DNA of 64,000 bases from Latrodectus hesperus. Lineage: Eukaryota > Arthropoda > Arachnida > Araneae > Theridiidae. Both the position numbers and the translations under genes were made by a program. The notes beneath the pieces were generated by a model that saw only the letters and a list, made by a program, of their open reading frames with translations, made no database searches and was not told where the DNA came from. Positions 47,189 to 59,540 of the stretch are shown here, piece by piece. The DNA lies in assembly GCA_037975125.1 (NCBI GenBank), contig CM075857.1:28209249-28273248 (forward strand), in the 5' to 3' direction. Position 1 is the first letter of the stretch; each line of letters opens with the position of its first letter.

Positions 47189-48606
47189 TACTACTGGCCA
47201 TTAAAATTGCTACACCAGGAAAGCGGCACACCACACACGTGAAATTTGCATGACAGGTAGAACTTGCTGTGATATGCAAATGATTAGATTTTCAGCGCAT
47301 TCATACAAAGCAGGCGACAGTAGTGACATCTACAATGTGTATAAAACAGCAGATATTTGACAGCAGTTTTCTCATACTCAATTTCCGTTTCAACGTTGTT
47401 TTCGGCAAAGAAAGTTGTTGTAATGCCTCGTGTAAGAAGAAGAAATGCCTATCAGCACGTGTCTGACTTTGATCGAGGAAGGATTATAGCCTACCGGGAT
47501 TGCGGTTATCGTACCGCAATATTGCTGCTGGCGTCGGTCGAGACCCCATGACTGTTAGCAGAATATGGAATCGATGGGTTCAGAACAATCATACTGAACA
47601 TCATGCAGGATCTCAGCGACCTACCATCACTAACAGCAGAGAAGACAGACATCTTATCCTCATGGTCACAAGGGATCGTACAACCACGTCACGAACCCTG
47701 AGTCGAGAAATGGAGTCATTTGCAAGGCAACAAGTTTTTGCTCGAACAGTTGGACGACGTTTGCAACAGTATGGATTGTCTGCACGGTGACCATGGCTTT
47801 GGCTACCATTGACGCTGTGTCACAGACAGGAGCGCCTTCAATGGTGTCATCAGCGACGAACCTGGACGCGGGAATGGCATCACGTCATCTTTACAGATGA
47901 ATCTCAGTTCTGTATACAGGACCATGATGGCCGCATCCGTGTTTGGAGGCATCGTGGAGAACGCGCATTTCCAGCTTGCATTGGACATCGCCATACTGGC
48001 CCATCTGTTGGAGTGATGATATAGGGTGCCATTGGATACATGTCTCGATCACCTCTTGTTCGCATTACCGGCACTTTGAACAGCAACCGTTACATTTCCG
48101 ATGTGTTAAGGCTCGTGGCTCTGCCCTATCTTCGAGGCCTCCCTAATGCTTTGTTTCAACAGGATAATGCACGACCACATGTTGCCCGTACTGTTCTGAA
48201 CTTCCTTGATACAGAAAAGGTTCGACTGTTACCCTGGCCTGCACGTTCTTTTGATCTGTCACCAATTGAGAACGTGTGGTCAATGGTTGCCGAGCGATTG
48301 GCACGCCATCACTCACCATCCACTACTGTCGATGATCTGTGGCATAGTGTTGAAGCTGCATGGACTGAGATCCCCGTACATGCCATACAATCTCTGTTTG
48401 ACTCCATGCCTAGGCGGATAAATTCTGTTATTGCAGCCAGAGGTGGCTGCTCTGGGTACTGATTTCTCAAGATCTATACATCCTAATTTCCTGTAAATCT
48501 AATCACTTGTTCTTTCCAATATAATGTATGTGTCGTTTTGTTATTAATAATATCGTTTTGTTATTTGCATTCCTTCTTGGTGTAGCAATTTTAATGGCCA
48601 GTAGTG
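47189..48606 (+). mobile_element. Tc1-like element family 1, copy 2 (1418 bp)
   Basis: It has the same inverted ends as copy 1, except the first base has changed from C to T. TA lies at 47187-47188 and 48607-48608. It is in opposite orientation to copy 1, about 2 kb away. Confidence 0.93.
47423..48462 (+). pseudogene. Tc1-like DD34E transposase, one frameshift and two stops
   Basis: From ATG at 47423 the N-terminus is intact to YRDCG, where one T is missing (near 47508) relative to copy 1. A TGA at 47788-47790 replaces Arg, and a TAG at 48022-48024 replaces the Trp of the VMVWGAIG motif. The catalytic FTDES, QQDNARPH and SPIENVW motifs remain, with 34 residues between the second Asp and the Glu. 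A Pro just before DLSPIE is Phe. None of these breaks is shared with copy 1, so both derive independently from an active source. Confidence 0.93.
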
Positions 48607-48608
48607 TA

Positions 48609-49405
48609 TATATCACTTTTAAAATAAATATAAATTCTTTTATAGTATACTCTCAAAAGATACTATTCCAATTACAGTTTTTTAAAAGAAACTTTAAAAG
48701 TGTTTTATTTTGCCAAAAAAGAAAAAAATCCAGTGAGCTCTCGTTTTCTCAGAATGTTTATTTTCTCGAAGATTTTGCAAACAAAGTTCCTCAAAGTTTT
48801 TAAGTTAAATTAAATTCCTATGCACTTCATTAGTTGTTATTCCCTCAGCTGAAAAGAAAACCTTTGAGTTTTTCAACATTTGAGTGGTGAAAAGAATACA
48901 TGATGAATACGGAAAATTGCTCCATTAAATATTTATATTTTTGACAATGTATTGTTTTGTATTTATGAAATTATTTGAAAAAATTATACCTTTGAACCAT
49001 ATTTGTTTCCTAAATAAAAAGTAATTTATTATATAATAACATGAAATTAATAAATTAAATAAAACTAGTCAATTATCAGTTAGTAAACAGAAATTTGAGA
49101 AGATGATGATTTACTCTATTTAATTTAATAATTGTATTATTAAATTTTTTGAAGAAATAATCGGAGAATGCACTTGTGAGGTATAACAGTTGTTCTTACG
49201 ATGAATGAAAAATTAATTAGTATTACACAAAGGCTTATGAGTATTTTTTTCATAATCTAAAATTATGAAATTGTCTTCATTTGTTACCCTTTTTTTACAA
49301 AGTATATAAATAAAATATTAATACATGAATCATAAATAAACACGTTTCAGTTGATTGAAAAGCATTTCTTCAAACACGTCATATAATTGCTATTTTAATG
49401 AATCA
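48609..49405. other. Non-coding stretch
   Basis: A 91-codon frame runs from the end of the Tc1 copy into 48803; it is low-complexity and hydrophobic and I do not regard it as a gene. Otherwise nothing is seen. Confidence 0.4.
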
Positions 49406-49409
49406 ATTT

Positions 49410-49965
49410 GGGCCATCGTTGCTTGGTTGGTTGGTTGGTTTGTCGCTCAACGGTCATTTTTTGCTCACGAGGGCTAATTAGACCGGGTACTACGGTTTAA
49501 AGTGGATTCCGAACCACTACAAACATCCATGCCCAATGTGGGATTCAAACCCACGAACTGTGAACCGAAGGCAAGAGTGCTAACCATTCGGCTGCCAGCT
49601 TGGCTGGGCCATCGTTGCCTAGTGGTATAGGTATCGGCCTTCTGTTCGTAAGGGGCGGGTTCAATGCCACCAAAGACCTATCGAGGACATGCGATATACG
49701 TGCTCTTTAAATCTGTGGAATCGAAAGTCCTGTGGTCTGTCGTCGAGCAGTTACCATGAGTGTAATGGTCTGGAGAAAAAAGGTAAATGTCAAAATTGAG
49801 GGAGTGGATCCTGTGGTGATGCCATCTATCGGAGGAGGTTTGGAGCAAAGACGACTTCACCTTTGTGGTGCTCTGGAACGAAAGTGGCACCCTTCTGACT
49901 TAATTTGTCGTTCGCATAGAGAGCCTGGCTTGTCCAAGTGTCATAAGTAATAACAACCCTAATTA
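49410..49965 (+). repeat. SINE family B, interrupted in its head by SINE A
   Basis: The SINE begins GGGCCATCGTTGC (49410), is broken by SINE A (49423-49605), and resumes at 49606 with the same 13 bases, then 'ctagtggtataggtatcgg', body and 3' end CATAAGTAATAACAA. Confidence 0.88.
49423..49605 (-). repeat. SINE family A with 13-bp target duplication, nested in SINE B
   Basis: GGGCCATCGTTGC at 49410-49422 and 49606-49618 flanks a full-length copy (183 bases). The B-box region GGGATTCAAACCC (read on plus) has one change. Confidence 0.93.
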
Positions 49966-51540
49966 ATCCATGTTTCCATTTTTTATTTCGTTATATCTAC
50001 TTCTTAACACCGACCTTTGATGCGTAACTTTTATACCATAATGTTTGGAATCATTAATATGTTTATATACATTTTAGATATTTCCCATGAAAAATCTGTT
50101 GCATTTCTTTTTTTTTCTTGCCACTTGAGTATAGTGCTTACAGATGGTTAAGTTTTAGGAATAATTATTAATGCCATTAAACTTATTTGTAAAAATTTAT
50201 CTAAAACTTCATTTAACAGTTAAGAAAGTAAACATTATTAAAAAATATAATTTACAGTTTTAGTATTCTTATATGCCGAAAACAGCTTTTCGGCAAATTA
50301 AAATTGTATTTTATTTTGTAATAGCTGGAGTCTTTTAACAGTTATAAATGCCCATTAAAGTGGCATACTTTTGATGTAAGTATTTGCCTCAAATTTAAGT
50401 ATACTGCACTTTCTCGGTAAGTAAAGACTATGATTTGAGATTTCTAATGGGAGATAAATAATATTTGAAGCTTGTATATCGAAAATGTTTATTTTAAACT
50501 AAACAAAATTTTAAACATTATAAAATTTGAAGAAAAAGTGCCAAAAATAAGTTATACTTGAACTAAACTTAATTTTATAAATTTTAAAAAATAATTAATC
50601 AAAAGTTTAATATATTAGATGTTATTAGATGTTTTATGGCTTTTTGTGTATGGAGAACTTTTTTATGTAGAATGTTTCTCATTATATAGTTCATGAAAAT
50701 GTTTATTATTTTATAAAATCAATTTATAATAACAAAATAAGGTAAGGAATTTACGTGATTGATCATATTTTGTATATTTTTGAGATAATCCAATGAGAAG
50801 TTATTAAAAATTATTACCCATAGAGGAAATAAACTAATACTAATACCTCTTTATTTATCATGATTAATCCAAATGATTTCTGAAAATTAAAGTGGGGGAA
50901 GCTTAAGAGCATTTCTTATACACTGACTTCAATATTAAATTCCCAATCAATCTGATAAAAAAAGCTAACACATAAAATAGTAGTAACCTTAAATAAAAAT
51001 GAACGAGTGTGTCTCTATAAACTTATACAGCGAGAACCAATTAATCCTCAATATACTTGCATCGCGTTCAAGTATTGAGAATCAACTGAGAACGCGAGAA
51101 GTTTAAGTAAATAAAAATTGTCATAGATAAAAGAACAAAGATTAATTTAACATAATCGGTGAAATTTGCTAGAGAATAACCAAAAGCGGAATAACAAAAA
51201 TATAAAACCATAGTTACGAAGATTTTTCATCTCTTAGCTCTTGTGTTAGAATTTTAAAATGCAATTTTTTTACCCTCTTTTTTGCAGCTTTATATGGTCA
51301 TGGTAATGAAGAATAAACACACTATTTTCACCAAAATATTTTATTACTAATGAACTTTACTTCAGAGAAATTAATGGTTATTAAAATATTAATATATTGT
51401 TAGTTAATTATGTGAATACAGTAGATAAAAAAATTTATAAAGAGCAAAATATTTTAAAATTTCAATTCTAGAAAGTAAAAAAATATTTCTGTTAGAAAAA
51501 TGGAAATATCTTACTTTTTAATTTTTCTACTTTGTTATGC
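49966..51540. other. Non-coding AT-rich stretch
   Basis: No feature recognised. Confidence 0.45.
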
Positions 51541-51911
51541 CGTTATTTATGACACTTGGACAAGCTAAGCTCGCTAACGGCTGTGTGAAATTAAGTCATA
51601 AGGCTGTGTCTTTCCTTTAACCAGAGCACAACGAAGGTGAAAGTACGACTTGACTGTAAACTCCTCCGATAGATGGCACCACCAAAGGATCAACTCGCTC
51701 AATTTTGACTTTGATCTGGAAGGGGAAGAATTTTTCTCAAAGCCATTACACCTATGGCAACTGATCAACGACCGAACACAGGACTTTCGATTCCACTGAT
51801 TTATCGAGCACGTATATCGCATGTACTCGGTGGGTCTTTGGCGACATTGGGTATCGAACCCAGTCTTTCCGAATAGAAGGCTTATTCCCTAACCACTAGG
51901 CTACAACGCCT
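51541..51911 (-). repeat. SINE family B, full-length copy
   Basis: Minus strand: head GGCGTTGTAGCCTAGTGG, B-box region GGGTTCGATACCC near 51850, body 'ggtggtgccatctatcggag', and 3' end GTCATAAATAAC. Possible flanks GCCGTTATTT and GCCTTATTT. Confidence 0.85.
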
Positions 51912-52083
51912 TATTTTTCAACTTTACTTTCTATGTATATGTTTATGAAAATTTTATTGAAATCACGGTAGAGTGATTATAAGGAAGGTATTGTTCTCAA
52001 TTTCAGTAAGTAATGAGTTCTATACTTGATCCAACTAAAGTTCAATTGAGTAAGAAAATGCCTATAAATCCTCCAAATGAACG

Positions 52084-52263
52084 GCCAAGCTGGCAGCCGA
52101 ATGGTTAGCGCTCTTGCTTTCGGTTCAACAGTTCTTGGGTTCGAATCCCACATTGGGCATGGATGTTTGTAGTGGTTCAGAATCCACTTTAAACCGTAGG
52201 TCCCGGTCTAATTAGCCCTCGTGTGCAAAAAATGACAGTTGAGCGACAAACAAACCAAACCAA
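52084..52263 (+). repeat. SINE family A with 14-bp target duplication
   Basis: CCTCCAAATGAACG at 52070-52083 and 52264-52277 flanks it. The tRNA-like head GCCAAGCTGGCAGCCGAATG and B box GGGTTCGAATCCC are intact; this is the best reference copy of the family in the window. Confidence 0.95.
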
Positions 52264-52279
52264 CCTCCAAATGAACGAT

Positions 52280-52440
52280 ACTCAGACATTTGATGGTGAA
52301 TTTCACCTTGTTTGCTGTCGCTCGCATTACGTTGATGAAATGTTATCTGACGTCATAAATATTATAAACCAATGAGAATTGTAATAAATAGACGTTATCA
52401 TGTTCTCAGCTGGAACAAAAAAAAAACAAAAAAAACAACC
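52280..52440 (-). repeat. Repeat F, shorter copy
   Basis: Minus strand: 'tgagaacatgataacgtcta', ACAATTCTCATTGG, ATGACGTCAGATAAC, 'aacaaggtgaaattcaccat'. It lacks about 70 bases of the copy at 32655-32905. Confidence 0.65.
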
Positions 52441-53543
52441 ATTTTATAATTAAAAATAAGACTAATTCCAAAATAACAAAAAAATAATATTCAATTTAAA
52501 TGATAAATAATCTGGCTACAACAGTAGAACGTAGATCTTAAAAACGAAACAAAGGCAATATTGAAGAAGCCGAAATAAAAACTTTATTCTCCAGTTTTAA
52601 ATATTTACAAAAGTAATGTTTAAATTTTATCAATAAGCTGCTGAAAAATTCAAGCAGATTCTAAAGGAAAACATTTTTCTGAATTTCCCAATTTTTAGAT
52701 TTATGAAATGAAAACTTTTATACTATACAATTCGATATATATTCGATTCATATTCTATACAGTTACCTATTAATATTATTATTAATAATGTTTCAATAAT
52801 AGATTTTATGTCAAGGTAATCTATTATTAATATTATTTTTCACACTCTATTTATATTTTTTAAAATTTAACAATTGAACTCAACGGAATATTTGTATGAA
52901 ATAAATATTTATGTTTAATTAGTGCCAGCTCAACAGAACTGTTCAATAGATGAGGAGTTCGAACCTACCGCGATTCCAATGACGTATTTAGTTCAGATTT
53001 GCGCAGATGATGTCATCTCAGATCACATTTTTAAATCAATATTGGACTTTTTTTTTCTACTTATCTTCAAATGCTGCTTAAAAAGCTACTTCCTATTTTA
53101 CCAAGATCTCAGGCATCAGAAGTCAAGCCTTTCGGTATAATTTAATTGCAAGTATACAAACTGCAAAATACTTCTTCAGAACTGAAGTATCGAGAAGTGT
53201 CTTGCGTCAATAAAAGATTTCATAAAGCATCAATGCTCATTAAGCGTTGACCCATTTTTTGAAATTTCCTAGAGATTTTAATGCGATGTATATGAACCAA
53301 ATTCACAAATGCTAGAGCACTCTATTCTGAAATGTACTCTGAGACGTTATAAAAATATTTAATTGGATTTTGAAATCAAACGTTTGAATGTGTAAGCAGC
53401 TTTTCCAGGAAAGTTGCAGGAAAAGTTTCATGAGAGAGGGAGCTTTCATGATTATAAAGTTGCACACACGTTTTATTTATTATATTTTGTAATTTATTAA
53501 TATATGTCATCCTATCTCATTTGCAAAGTATTAAGAATTATTT

Positions 53544-53545
<2 letters not shown>
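52441..53545. other. Non-coding stretch
   Basis: No gene recognised. A 72-codon plus-strand frame at 52922-53140 has no recognisable pattern. Confidence 0.4.
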
Positions 53546-53929
<384 letters not shown>

Positions 53930-53931
53930 CA

Positions 53932-54182
53932 TAGGTGCCATATAATCCAGTATTCAAAATTCTGAATTTATTTGGTGATAAAGAAATGTTGCCAAGATGA
54001 CGTATCGTGACATGCGTGATGACGTAAATACTAGGGTTACCCCAAAACAGAATTTTCTGTATAATTCTTATAGGTCCCTATATCTATTACGTAATAAAAA
54101 CGAGGTTGCCAGATACAAGAAAATCCGCCAAAAAAAAAATCGGCAAACTCAGAATTTGGCATCCTGGATTATACGGCATCTG
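53932..54182. mobile_element. Terminal-inverted-repeat element H, short MITE-like copy
   Basis: The left end TAGGTGCCATATAATCCAG and the reverse complement of the right end CAGATGCCGTATAATCCAGG pair. It lies between two (TA)n tracts. It is 251 bases and shares about 60 bases at each end with 28397-29167. Confidence 0.8.
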
Positions 54183-54186
54183 TATT

Positions 54187-54309
<123 letters not shown>

Positions 54310-54310
<1 letters not shown>

Positions 54311-54669
54311 GGCCGTGGTAGCCTAGCCGTTAGGGCATCGGGCTTCAGTCCTAAAGGGTGGGGTCCGATTTCCAATGACGCCAAAGACCCATCGAGTACA
54401 TGCAATATACGTACTTGTGAAATCTGTGGAATCGAAAGTCCCGTTGTCGATCACTGAGTAGTTACCATGGGTGTGATGGTCCAGAGAAAATTTCCTTCCC
54501 CTCCAGTTTAATGTCAAAATTTAAGGGAATGGATCCTCTAGGGTTGCCATCTACCTGAGGAATTAGAGCAAAGTCGTACTTTCACCTTCATGGTGCTCTG
54601 GTCAAACGAAAGACACAAACTACTGACTTAAATTCGCATAGCGAGAATGGCTTGTCCAAGTGTTAAAAG

Positions 54670-54678
<9 letters not shown>
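54310..54678 (+). repeat. SINE family B, full-length copy
   Basis: Head GGGCCGTGGTAGCCTAGCCG, body with 'tggatcctctagggttgcca', 3' end AAAGTAACAACAATA passing into (TA)n. Confidence 0.9.
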
Positions 54679-54737
<59 letters not shown>

Positions 54738-54738
54738 T
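54679..54738. repeat. (TA)n microsatellite
   Basis: About 30 TA units with one AA interruption, directly following the SINE tail. Confidence 0.95.
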
Positions 54739-55560
54739 TAAACTGATTAATTTTCTATAAGTTTTTCGAATTTACATCATAATATTTTCAACCATTACAT
54801 AATAGTAGGGATTTTCGTTGAATAAATATAAAAAAGTTCTAAAAATAAGAATTTTCTACATTATATTAGTCAAATTTTCTTCAAAATATATTATGTATTA
54901 AAGCACTTTGGTAAGTTATCTTTTTTTTAATGTAATTTTCATTTGAGCTAACATAGAATTTTAAAACAGTCTATTGTCAAAGTATTCCAAATTAGAATGA
55001 GTTATTTTATATCGTTAAATTAATTTGTGTTATTCAATTTACAAACGTTTCTTTTATTACCAATTATCAGTGAAAGATTTCTTAATACATAGATGTTTGA
55101 TAAGATAAGCAATTGTATAGATGGCAGGTTTATTTAATGCAATAATACATGCAAATATTCATTTAATCATTTATCTTCAATAAGATGATTTAGTTATCAT
55201 TCCTAAAATGAAAAATCTCTTTTTCATCTACTGATGTAATATATTAGTGTAATATGCATCGAAAATATTTCCCCCATTGCTTATAATTAACTCATCACCC
55301 AGAGTTAAATTTTTGGTAGCACTCATGTAAAAACTTCTTTAAAATCAATCTCTTTTTAATAATATGTTAAACTTCATGAATTAATGTAAGCATAAGAAAT
55401 CAAAATTTCTTACTCGTTACCTAGAATGGCAACGAATTTATAGATTCAACTAATTTGATTTAAAGAATAAATTAGGTTTTTTTTTTAATATAAATCCCAT
55501 TCTTTTTTAATTTTTCTTTATTACACACATACACTGATATTACATTGCACTAAATTATTT
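54739..55560. other. Non-coding AT-rich stretch
   Basis: No feature recognised. Confidence 0.45.
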
Positions 55561-55939
55561 CCTAGAGGCATCCTACTCAGATGCAGCACGTATGCTCAGA
55601 GTCGGGCTTTACCAATTAGATGGAAGCTGCTGAGTGAGAGACTTTGCAGTTCAGAAGAAGGACCAAGCAGAGCTTCCAATACTTGACTTGCCAAGCACAG
55701 AGGTATCATTTCGCTTGGAGGACTTTGCAATCATAGCCTATTTAAAATGTACCAGCTGTCATTAGCGAACACAATGGATCTTCGATTAAGTAGAGATTCG
55801 AAATCACCACTTTCCGTTAAAGAGAACGAGACTATAACCAACCAAGTGTTTAGTGCCTCTGCACTGATGAAGTTAAGAACAATTCATAATCATTCATAAT
55901 TGCATCGTTAACTGATTTAATTTTCTTATGCAGTTGGTG

Positions 55940-56330
55940 GCCGTGAGATACAGGTCTTGGAAACTTTTTGTTCACATCCAATTTGAATCGCAGATGTTAC
56001 ATTTCTGCTGTGTTAAGATCTGAGACTCTGATATTTATATATACACTACAAAATGTTGCTTTTCAAGGGGATGATGCCTCAGATATATTTTTAACACTGT
56101 ACAGACTTTTATTGATGCAGATATAATTCGGCTGTTTCTCTGACTAGCATGCTCTCCTGATCTCAAACCAAAGGAACAATTGTGTTAATGATTATCAAAG
56201 CAACTGACTCCTTTCCAAAGAAAAGTTACTGAGGATGATGTGATACCGTGTTGAAACTGCGAAGGTTGACGCATCTGTATATCAATCAATTTATGTTTGA
56301 CTAAATGATTCAATGCCCAAGCGCATATGT
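55940..56330 (+). pseudogene. Very old Tc1-like transposase remnant
   Basis: The plus strand holds, in shifting frames, YISAVLRSETL, VAFQGDDAS (normally FQQDNARPH), HALLI and SNQR (normally SPDLSPIE), and near 56310 LNDSMPKRIC (normally LFDSMPRRI). The order and spacing fit a Tc1-like C-terminal half. It is far more decayed than other copies in the window. A SINE B copy is inserted just at its end. Confidence 0.5.
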
Positions 56331-56700
56331 GTTGTTGTTACTTATGGCACTTGGACAAGTCAAGTTCACTATGCGGTTGGCTATGCGAATTGAAATCAGT
56401 ATCTTTCGTTTAACCAGAGCACCGCGGAGGTGAAAGGACGCCTTTGCTGTATTCCGATAGATGGCACAACCAGTCCACTCCTTCAATTTTCACATTTATC
56501 TGGAGGAGGTGGAAATTTTCTCCAGATCACATTTCACCCATGATAACTGCTAAGCGACCGACCGCAGGACTTTGGATTCCATAGATTTAAAGAGCACGTA
56601 TATCGGGTGTACTCGGTGGGTCTTTGGCGGCATTGGGAATCGAACCCCAAACTTCCGGACAAGAGGCCGATACCCTAACCACTAGGCTACCACGTGCCAA
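56331..56700 (-). repeat. SINE family B with 9-bp target duplication
   Basis: CGCATATGT at 56322-56330 and 56701-56709 flanks a full-length 370-base copy. Minus strand: head GGCACGTGGTAGCCTAGTGG, B-box region GGGTTCGATTCCC, body, and 3' end CATAAGTAACAACAAC. Confidence 0.95.
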
Positions 56701-56939
56701 CGCATATGTATGTACAGAATGATTCTAAATTATTTTTTAAACATACAAGGTGATAGTACTCATTCAGACAAACAGTAATTACTCTAGAGCGTATAGTCGC
56801 ATTCCCCTTTGCGAATCAAAAAAGTGGAATTGGAATTCCAACTTGAATTTAAAGAGTGTTGGAAAGCGAATGATTGGTACCAAAAATTAACCAATAAGAT
56901 TAATTATTTAGTGAAAAATTGGGTATTTATCATCCAGTA

Positions 56940-57570
56940 GTGTCTTCTATTTCACTCGAGGAACAAGTGCAGACCTACATCGAACAAAACGAGCACAAAG
57001 ATGACTATCCCTGTCGGACAGACTATGTGCAAAAGATGCTGGGATGACGAATAACGATCCATGATTTCCTACATTGCCATTATTTAGTAAGAGGAGGCTA
57101 CCATCAACAAAAAAGAAATTTTCAGCATTCATAATCAACAGGTTTGCTTATCCCCACTGTATTACTCTTCATAGACAGAAACAGAAATTTTCCATGAAGG
57201 ATTGGGCAGATATCTATTGGGATTACCGAGAGGCCCTTAAAACAGACCAGATGGTTCGAACGGTGCAAGAAATCGTACCTTCTTGACACAAGTTATTCTT
57301 ATTTTATTGCAGGCTGTTCCGCTCACCAAGCAGAGAAATCCATGCGTTAAGTACCATGAAGTCCCAGCATGTTCTTATATCACGCTCAAGAAGCACTACG
57401 GTGGGGAAAGTTCAAGAATTTTCATTTCATAGTGTGGGGTATGTGTTTGAATGCCACACATATCCCACCTGTGCCGGACCAGTGTCTTGACCTCCTTGCT
57501 GCGAACTGGCCAGTGGACTTTTCATCTTTGAGAGAATGCATCTATAATTATATGCAGTGAAAATGTAGTG
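56940..57570. other. GC-richer patch, unidentified
   Basis: Base composition is less AT-rich here than around it. Open stretches exist on both strands: plus 57074-57286 with MKDWADIYWDYREALKTDQM and plus 57369-57560; minus 56947-57138. I recognise none of them. It could be an old transposon or a gene exon, and I make no call. Confidence 0.3.
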
Positions 57571-57874
57571 ATTTTCTTCATTGGTTAAGGCAAAAATGAT
57601 TGCAACGAGCATTTTGTAAATATTTGTGGCCAACATTTTGAGAAGTTGCTGTGACTTTTTCATTAAATGATAAATGTTTCTTATTAATATTATAATTCTT
57701 ACAAATAACATGTATTACTTATTGTAAAACATTCTATTTCATTCATTCTCTTTTTCAACTCTGTTCTAATTTCAGGTTGGGAATTTGATTTCTTTTTTTC
57801 TGTTCTTAGAACACATTGCGTCCATGTATTCCTGTCTGAATGGGTACTATCACCCCTATTAATTTATAAAAAAA

Positions 57875-57875
<1 letters not shown>

Positions 57876-57957
<82 letters not shown>
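57876..57957. repeat. (TA)n microsatellite, left flank of a Tc1 element
   Basis: About 41 TA units; with 59494-59536 it once formed one tract into which the element jumped. Confidence 0.95.
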
Positions 57958-57960
<3 letters not shown>

Positions 57961-59490
57961 TGCTGGACAATTGCTAAGGACGGATCACAAATTGCAATGT
58001 AGCATAACATAACATTAAGCGAGACATGAGGCCTAGTAGGATAAAATATAGTTGCCACACTGTTCAGACATTAGAATAAAGAATATTTATTGCTCTGGAA
58101 AGTACAAAAGCTGTGAAACATCTGAAAGAAAAAAAATGTTCATTTGATGCTGCATACGGAAAAATGGAACAATGCATCTAAAAGTCAGCAGGCACCTTAA
58201 AGAAAGGTATCAGTGCGGGACATGTCCCCCGTGGAGTGTGATGCAACATTTCATACGTCGTATCATACTTTGCACAACATTATCCAGCAGCTGTTGAGGC
58301 AATTTATCCCATTCCTCTGGGAGTGCACGGATGAGGGTGTTCTTGTTTGTCGGAGGATAGTTTCGACCAGCAACCTGCCTCCCCAAAGCACCCCACACAT
58401 TTTCAATGGGGCTTAGATCTGGAGAACGTGATGGCCATACCAGGCGTTGAATACCCTCACTGTCTAGACAATCCTGAACAGCGAGTGTTCGATGACATGT
58501 TGCGTTGTCGTCCATAAAAACAAATTATCACTGACAGCACCACGGAAAAGACGAACATGAGGAACTAGAACTTCATTAATGTATCGTTGGCCCATCATAG
58601 TCCCATTTGCAACCACATGTAGGGGCGTGCGGCCATTGATCATGATGCCGGCCCACACCACGACACTGCATGTCGGATATCAGTCCCTTTCCTGGATATT
58701 TTCTGGACGATAAGCAGTACCACTCTCGCGCCAGATCAGTTGGCGTCTACAATCCGATGACACACTGAACCTATTATCATCTGAGAATAGTACGCATGCC
58801 CAGTCTTGTTCTGTCCAATTGCGATGCTCACGACACCATTGCAAACGGGCAGCTGTCTGGTCAATGGGACACACACATAGCAGGTCTGCGGGCCTATAGT
58901 CCTCCTCCCATCAAACGTCTGGCAACAGTTTTTCAGAGATCTGCTTTCCTGAGGCAGCAAGAAACTGATTTGCCACCTGCTGAGCTGTGGTGCGCCTGTT
59001 CCTTTTTGCTGATAGGACGATATATCTGTCTTCTGCAGGCGTCGTACTTCTAACACGACCTCCCCAGTGCCGCCTACTACACATTCCAGTAGTTTTAAAT
59101 GACTTCCACAGCCGTGAAACAACGCTGTGAGCAATGTCGAACTCCCTGGCACAGCATCTGTTATTTTTCGCCCTTCTTCGATCTTTCCAATAATTCGGCC
59201 ACGCATAAAATCTTCTAAGTGATGTCGGGAAGACATGCCAAAAATTTCCAGTTCATCTATTAAATCTTTCCTGTAAAACTTTGACTTGAAACAAAAACTT
59301 TTCACACGCGTCAAAACCTTTAAAGCTCTTGTGACCGCTATCACGTGATGAACAGACATGGAAAAATTTTTTTGCAAACGCATACTTCTTACTATATCCC
59401 GCACTTATTCTAATTTTCCACATTTTGCTTCCTTTCATTTTGTGGTTGCTATGGATGATAGTGTTATCCGTCCTTAGCAATTGTCCAGCA

Positions 59491-59493
<3 letters not shown>
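57958..59493 (-). mobile_element. Tc1-like element family 2 (1536 bp)
   Basis: The ends CACTGCTGGACAATTGCTAA are perfect inverted repeats for about 28 bases, flanked by TA. It was inserted in a (TA)n microsatellite. It carries one broken transposase gene on the minus strand. Confidence 0.95.
58210..59236 (-). pseudogene. Tc1-like DD34E transposase, several frameshifts
   Basis: It starts MSSRHHLEDFMRGRIIGKIE (helix-turn-helix). Frameshifts lie near 59160 and 59050. The catalytic motifs are LFSDDNRF (first Asp), MDDNATCHR (second Asp) and SPIENVW (Glu, 34 residues after the second Asp); VMVWAGIMINGRTPL lies between them. The C-terminus ends LHGGHVPH at 58210. It differs clearly in sequence from family 1. 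Not functional. Confidence 0.9.

Positions 59494-59536
<43 letters not shown>
59494..59536. repeat. (TA)n microsatellite, right flank of a Tc1 element
   Basis: About 21 TA units. Confidence 0.95.

Positions 59537-59540
<4 letters not shown>

Noticed and set aside
52084..52160. tRNA-like sequence with good A and B boxes
   Set aside because: It is the head of SINE A: the same head recurs in other copies with a shared non-tRNA tail and target duplications, and the cloverleaf is imperfect.
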